DNA of 64,000 nucleotides from Bemisia tabaci. Lineage: Eukaryota > Arthropoda > Insecta > Hemiptera > Aleyrodidae. Below, piece by piece: positions 59,501 through 64,000 of this stretch. The notes under the pieces are model-generated. The model saw only the letters and a program-made list of their open reading frames with translations. It did no database searches and was not told the DNA's origin. The position numbers were made by a program, and so were the translations under genes. Where the stretch lies: contig NC_092795.1 in NCBI RefSeq assembly GCF_918797505.1, positions 21,439,131 to 21,503,130 of the forward strand, written 5' to 3'. Within the stretch, counting starts at the first letter, position 1. The number at the start of each line of letters is the position of its first letter.

Positions 59501-60274
59501 TATCTATTACCAAAACAGTGAAAATTGGAAATGTCTACACCATAAAACAACCTCGTGCTCTTTTTTTCTCTTCGGTCGTCAACTTGCAATTTTCAAATTT
59601 TGAATAAGTGCTTTAAAGGAGGAAGTAAAGAATTCTTGATTAAATTCGCTGGCGTTGCAACGGCGCCTCAAATCCATTTCTCTCACCTGTTATTATGAAA
59701 TCTCAGGAGTGCAGGCTGCGTTTAATTCCCACCTTTCACGGGTCATTATTTATCCCGCGCTTTTTTAAATATTGTGCCAATTTAACATCCAGCTCACACT
59801 TGATTAATTGGTTCGGACCTCCACAATCCGACGCCATATCAGTGCGTAAAATCACTGAATTTTGCATATTTTTTATCAAGATTTACGGATGCTGTAAATC
59901 TGTCAGCCCTGCTTCAGCTACGCGCACAAAAATGTAAACCTGCAGCTCGAGATCGGTTCGAGTTGGGGTCAGCCTCTGCTGAAATTAGATTAGAAAAATT
60001 ACGTCAGAGTTGATTGGTCGTTATTACTAAAACACCTAGGCATTTAAAATAGTTGATCACGCTAATTTACCGTCTTCCTTGCGTGACGCGTAAATTCTGC
60101 CTCCGCAACCTTGTGACGCAACGGTTCTTAAGAAATGTGACGTTTTAAAGTGCCTGGATTTACGTGTATCCTTACCTAAATTTTCTATTTTTGAAGACCT
60201 ATGAGCTTCAACCCTCGTATATCACATAGTTACTAGTTCAATTCATTAATTTTTTCGGCTGTCTCAGACGGATG
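56600..60274. other. No gene or defined repeat recognised
   Basis: 3.7 kb of mostly AT-rich DNA with a small GTCAGGGAAA remnant near 57560 and a GC-richer patch at 56745-56890. Confidence 0.45.
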
Positions 60275-60282
60275 CCACCATT

Positions 60283-60446
60283 CAGTGGCGTGCCGTACTT
60301 TGCGGTAAATCGATTGATTTGTCATTTAAACCTATGGAATAGGATTGATAAACAGGGTGTTCGCAACGAACATCTGAATAATCGATTCTTTACGATAGCT
60401 TTAAATGGGGAAATATCGATAATCGATCATTCATGTCTCGTCACCG
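60283..60446. mobile_element. CAGTGGCG hAT-like palindromic MITE (8-bp TSD, 7/8)
   Basis: Left end CAGTGGCGTGCCGTA, right end decayed (CTCGTCACCG). Flanks CCACCATT (60275-60282) and CCACCATC (60447-60454) match at 7 of 8, which supports the 8-bp duplication. Confidence 0.75.
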
Positions 60447-60490
60447 CCACCATCGTGCGTCTCTTGCTTTTGGATCATAACCTTTATATA

Positions 60491-60777
60491 CTGATTTAGT
60501 GATTACGTCATTCGATACAATATCGAAATTTTTTTTCAAAACAAACTATCATAACCTCATGTACGAATTCTTCATGAGTTAATTGTGTAAAGTTATTAAA
60601 ATTTAGTCATTGACCGGTCATAAATCAATTATAGACTCATTAAACACGAGAACTTTCGATTGTGAGGAACTTTTGGACGCATTTGAACACCATGCCGCGA
60701 ATGGGCGCGAATCGAAACAAGGGTCTGTGTTTGTTTACATTTCGATATTATATCGAATGACGTAGCCACTAAATCAG
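60491..60777. repeat. Element with 37-bp inverted ends
   Basis: CTGATTTAGTGATTACGTCA at 60491 and its complement ending at 60777 continue through TTCGATAYAATATCGAAA. It lies 37 bp after the element ending at 60454. No duplication seen. Confidence 0.6.
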
Positions 60778-61190
60778 TCTATTCATGAGCCCCTAGGCCC
60801 TAGGTATTAAATCTTTACATATTTTTATCGTCCACAAGGACCGTACTACCGGGATACTTAAGCTCACATTATTAAAGTTGTTACACACCATCTCCGCACA
60901 TTTTGAGGCACTGCCTTATCCTCAGCACCGCGAGCTTAGCATACAAAAACCCTGTTTCCAGAGCTCCGAGCGATACTTCACCGGAATTAATCGCGGTCAT
61001 TTGTTCCGGAGCTTTGTCCCTGAAACCCTGCCAAATTCGCACGATTACACCATGTTCCAGCTCGGAAAGTTTGCGCTCCCAAACCTAACTGCGACCGTTC
61101 ATAAAACCCGATCCGTCATTTTTTTTCCCAGAGCCCCTCCGTCCGCGATTCCCGCGGGAGGCAGCTCGAAGCTGCACTTGACTTCGTATT

Positions 61191-61443
61191 CTGTCGTGCT
61201 AAGGAAAAACGCCGTATGAACATTTGAGCGTTGCCAAATTTCCTTCAATGAAATATTTATTTCGAACGAAAGATATTAATATTTTTCCTTGAAATTTTCA
61301 GGGACTTAAGGTGAAATTGCGAACACAATTATCTGAAAACCTGGAAGGGAAGTATTCATAAGTTTACCAGGAAATTCGTGTTTTATTAAAGGACATTTGG
61401 CAACGCCTGAAGGTTCATACGGCGTTTTGCCTTAGCACGGCAG
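61191..61443. mobile_element. CTGCCGTGC element, intact copy (4-bp TSD TATT)
   Basis: 253 bp, same inverted ends (CTGTCGTGCTAAGGAAAAAC and complement). Flanked by exact TATT copies at 61187-61190 and 61444-61447. The length matches 41065-41317 exactly. Confidence 0.85.
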
Positions 61444-61447
61444 TATT

Positions 61448-63407
61448 TGTTGCCGCACGCATGACTTGGCAAGTTGCGCGATAAATTCATAGCAAAAGCT
61501 CCCCGTTTACCCCGCCCCCTTCCCTTCCCTTCCCGCCGAAGAAATTCTAAATCCGTCACCAAGTGCAATTCGTCTTCTCCAGATGGATTTATGGGCTCGA
61601 ATATATATCCGCGGCTTATTTCTTTGTTTTTCCTCGAATTTTGCCAAAAAGAGTTCCGATACTCGAAAGAAATTGCATTTGTTCGTGGTTGTGGTACTTA
61701 TTTTTTCTTCAAGGTTCCCGGTCGCGGACAGGCGGTGGTTTCCGAGAAACTCGGTGGAAAAAATGTGATTTGATTTGATGGAGCGTAGATGAAAATGCAG
61801 CTTTGTTTTCCGACGAAATTTGGTTGGGCCTCGTTTTCTCCGTTTGTTGGTTTGGAATGATGCCACCTACAATTAGTTTAATGTGGCAAAGAAGGAAGAA
61901 AGAAGGAATACTTAATCACTAGAAACAGCAGCGATTTTTCGTCCATCATTAGAAATTGAGCGAAACATCAGAAAAATGGAGACAAAGGGAGAAAAATGTT
62001 TTTCTTTCTTTTTTTTTTAAAGAAAATTGTAACGGTGAGAGTTCTCATCCAAGTAATGTTTTCATGCTAATTTTAATACCAGCGTCCTTCAATCGTGAAA
62101 ACTATGAATTGTATGTAATATTTAAAGAACTAAACAGAGTTAGAATTGCAAAACTTAAGCCCCCTCCCCCCCACCTCACTGAGGCATGTAAGAAATATGT
62201 AAACCGCGATCGTACGCCAACTGGACCAAGTTTAGCAGCAGACCGATTGCTCGCTGAAAATACATATTAACCCTCGAACAATTTAAAATCATTCACTTCT
62301 TTAAATGTTCGCGGTCGGTGAGCTAACCGACACATCAGTTTCCTCGAAAAAAAAAATGTCTCCTGTAAATCGTCTCATTATTTCTTAACTCGTATTTATT
62401 TCAAACATGAACGGACCCGTTCGGAACCGTTTATTAGTCGCCCTACACCCCACTCTTATTCGTGTTTGCATCCCGAGTGGCGACTCGCACAATCACACCG
62501 CACCAAATAAAGTGGACACGATCCGAATGGACTCGACGATTTCGTTCGGAAACCGGGCCTAAATTGTCCGATTTACGGGCTTGTCGACAAGGACGGTGCG
62601 GCGGCAATTAGGACCCCGATTTTGTATTCACGCGGCGGTGCGCTATCTGGCGGCTCATCAGAAAAACGGTGCGTCCAATTATATGAGTCACCGCTTGTTT
62701 CATCTGGTCGGTGACCGAGCTGGCCGGCCAGGGTCCCTTCGTCACTTTCAGTGATAAAGTTTGTACTTTGAATTGTGACTCACCATTTATGGGAGCATTT
62801 ATCATAACGATATAAGGTACGTGGTCAGGAGGGCTTGGGGGCTCAAGTACCCCTGAAAACTATAAAAGAGGTATTTTTCAAATAAATTTGAGGGAGGACC
62901 CCTGGAGCCCTCTTATTCTGTGGGGGCAGCCCCCCTTTCGAAACAAAATCCTGGTTACGAGCCTGAACGATTGTCATAGCAAATGAACACGTATCTAAAT
63001 TCTGGTAGTTGAACATTTTACTTTATCTTTATTTATTCACTACTTCTTACTTTGGTGAGGGCATAATTAGGTACTCTATTACTAACTGTTTAGACAATAT
63101 TTTAAGCAGAAAAAACATAATATGCACCTGAAAAGTAACGATGATCGGCAATCTTTCGCAATGGTAAAATGTGACAAGAATCTGCAACTTTGCACATCGA
63201 GGTACATGATCTCGTAGTTTTATCATTGACATATCTTCTTCTTCAACACTTAGAAGTGAGAACTTGCAGTTAAATAAGAGAGAGGAGTTGCTAAACGCTT
63301 CTAAACTTCCCTCACAATCAGCCTGGAAGCACTTTCAAACTCTCTTGACTTGTAACTGCTTTGTCTTGGCGAACCTCATGAGATAATTTTAAGATTTGTC
63401 TTGAAAC
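61448..63407. other. No gene recognised
   Basis: Includes a CpG-richer part at 62440-62730. Short frames at 61474-61866 overlap on both strands without domain features. Confidence 0.4.
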
Positions 63408-63571
63408 CAGTGGCGTGGCGTGAATGGTTGACTATCGATATTCCTCCATTTGAGCGTATGGTAAATAATCGATTATTAAGGTGTTTGCTACGAACACTCT
63501 GTTTATCGATACTTTTCCATAGGTTTAAATGGCAGATCATTCGATATATCGCAAAGCACGCCACGCCACTG
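63408..63571. mobile_element. CAGTGGCG hAT-like palindromic MITE
   Basis: 164 bp with intact inverted ends CAGTGGCGTGGCGTG and complement, and the usual ATCGAT-rich stem. The 8-bp flanks do not match, so the duplication has decayed or the locus was rearranged. Confidence 0.75.
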
Positions 63572-64000
63572 CAAACCTCTTCGACGAAAGGAGGAGCTCT
63601 CCGACGACCAGCTAGTCAGGGGAGTTTGAAAGCATATACCTAACTGATAATCTCATGTGAATCTTAGTGACTACAGAATCCAAATTGACCTTGCAATCTG
63701 TTTTTCCTTCATATTTTAAGCCAAACTGCGCAAAAAATATCTTCCTAACCGTCTTCTTACTCTCCCCAATTCGTAGGTAACCAAAACCTTCTTCTAAAGG
63801 TGGAAAGGAAACCGAAATGTTTATGAAGTGTGTAAAGTTCCTCAGGAAATTAAGATTCCAGCGCTACAAAATATTTCCCCGCATCGTCGTGCAACAAATC
63901 GATTCATGACTGAAAATCCGAGGATTTCGGGGCAACGCCCATTGAGGATGCTGATCCAAAATCTAGTGCACGTTCAAGTCGAACCTTAGTTTCGATATCG

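Noticed and set aside
63400..63579. An 8-bp duplication at the CAGTGGCG copy 63408-63571
   Set aside because: Flanks CTTGAAAC and CAAACCTC do not match; the family assignment rests on the ends only.

Overview
This is an AT-rich, repeat-dense stretch of eukaryotic nuclear DNA, almost certainly from an arthropod. The main evidence is one long intact open frame (30048-32411, + strand) for a divergent ionotropic-receptor (IR) chemoreceptor-like protein, a protostome family. A tRNA-derived SINE with Pol III boxes, many foldback DNA transposons and long A/T homopolymers fit an insect genome. Order and species cannot be fixed from the sequence. There is no bacterial-style gene packing, no CRISPR array, no rRNA gene and no intact tRNA gene.

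The IR-like frame is the only protein-coding gene I can support with confidence. It is uninterrupted, starts at the first ATG after an in-frame stop, and carries the IR layout: N-terminal hydrophobic segment, split ligand-binding region, two membrane segments around a pore loop, and a C-terminal membrane segment. A second, weaker signal of ancient coding sequence lies on the minus strand at about 43.7-45.55 kb. It consists of broken protein-like segments interrupted by three transposable elements.

Most of the rest is made of short non-autonomous DNA elements that can be sorted by their ends and target-site duplications (TSDs). (1) Palindromic elements with CACTG-like ends and 2-bp TSDs: 9219, 16614, 21510, 22279, 26826, 43478 and 45545, with relatives at 1753 and 28793. 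(2) Elements with CAGGGTGTC ends and 5-bp TSDs: 32672, 42724 and 47200, with a decayed relative at 17339. (3) A CTGCCGTGC family with 4-bp TSDs: 41065 and 61191, with decayed copies at 8525 and 55625. (4) A CAGTGGCG hAT-like family with near-perfect 8-bp TSDs: 34642 and 60283, plus others. (5) TA-flanked short palindromes: 6152, 42512 and 54874. (6) A 1.6-kb element with 25-bp inverted ends and a CTGT duplication: 548-2159. (7) A CGACGGTGTAAG-ended family: 40623, 43995 and 53811, with a copy split by another element at 22251. Two nestings give direct empty-site proof of TSD length: 47200-47509 inside a 200-bp tandem array (5 bp), and 22279-22507 inside a CGACGG-family element (2 bp).

Other structure includes a nearly perfect 416-bp palindrome (51914-52329), a 600-bp imperfect foldback (11150-11770), and a foldback cut by the left edge (1-295). 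There are tandem arrays at 940-1560, 14430-14785, 22700-23800 and 47093-48206, and several GC/CpG-rich islets that could mark promoters or first exons of genes lying mostly outside the window. No new multi-gene system is visible. The novelty lies in the transposon families and their nesting.
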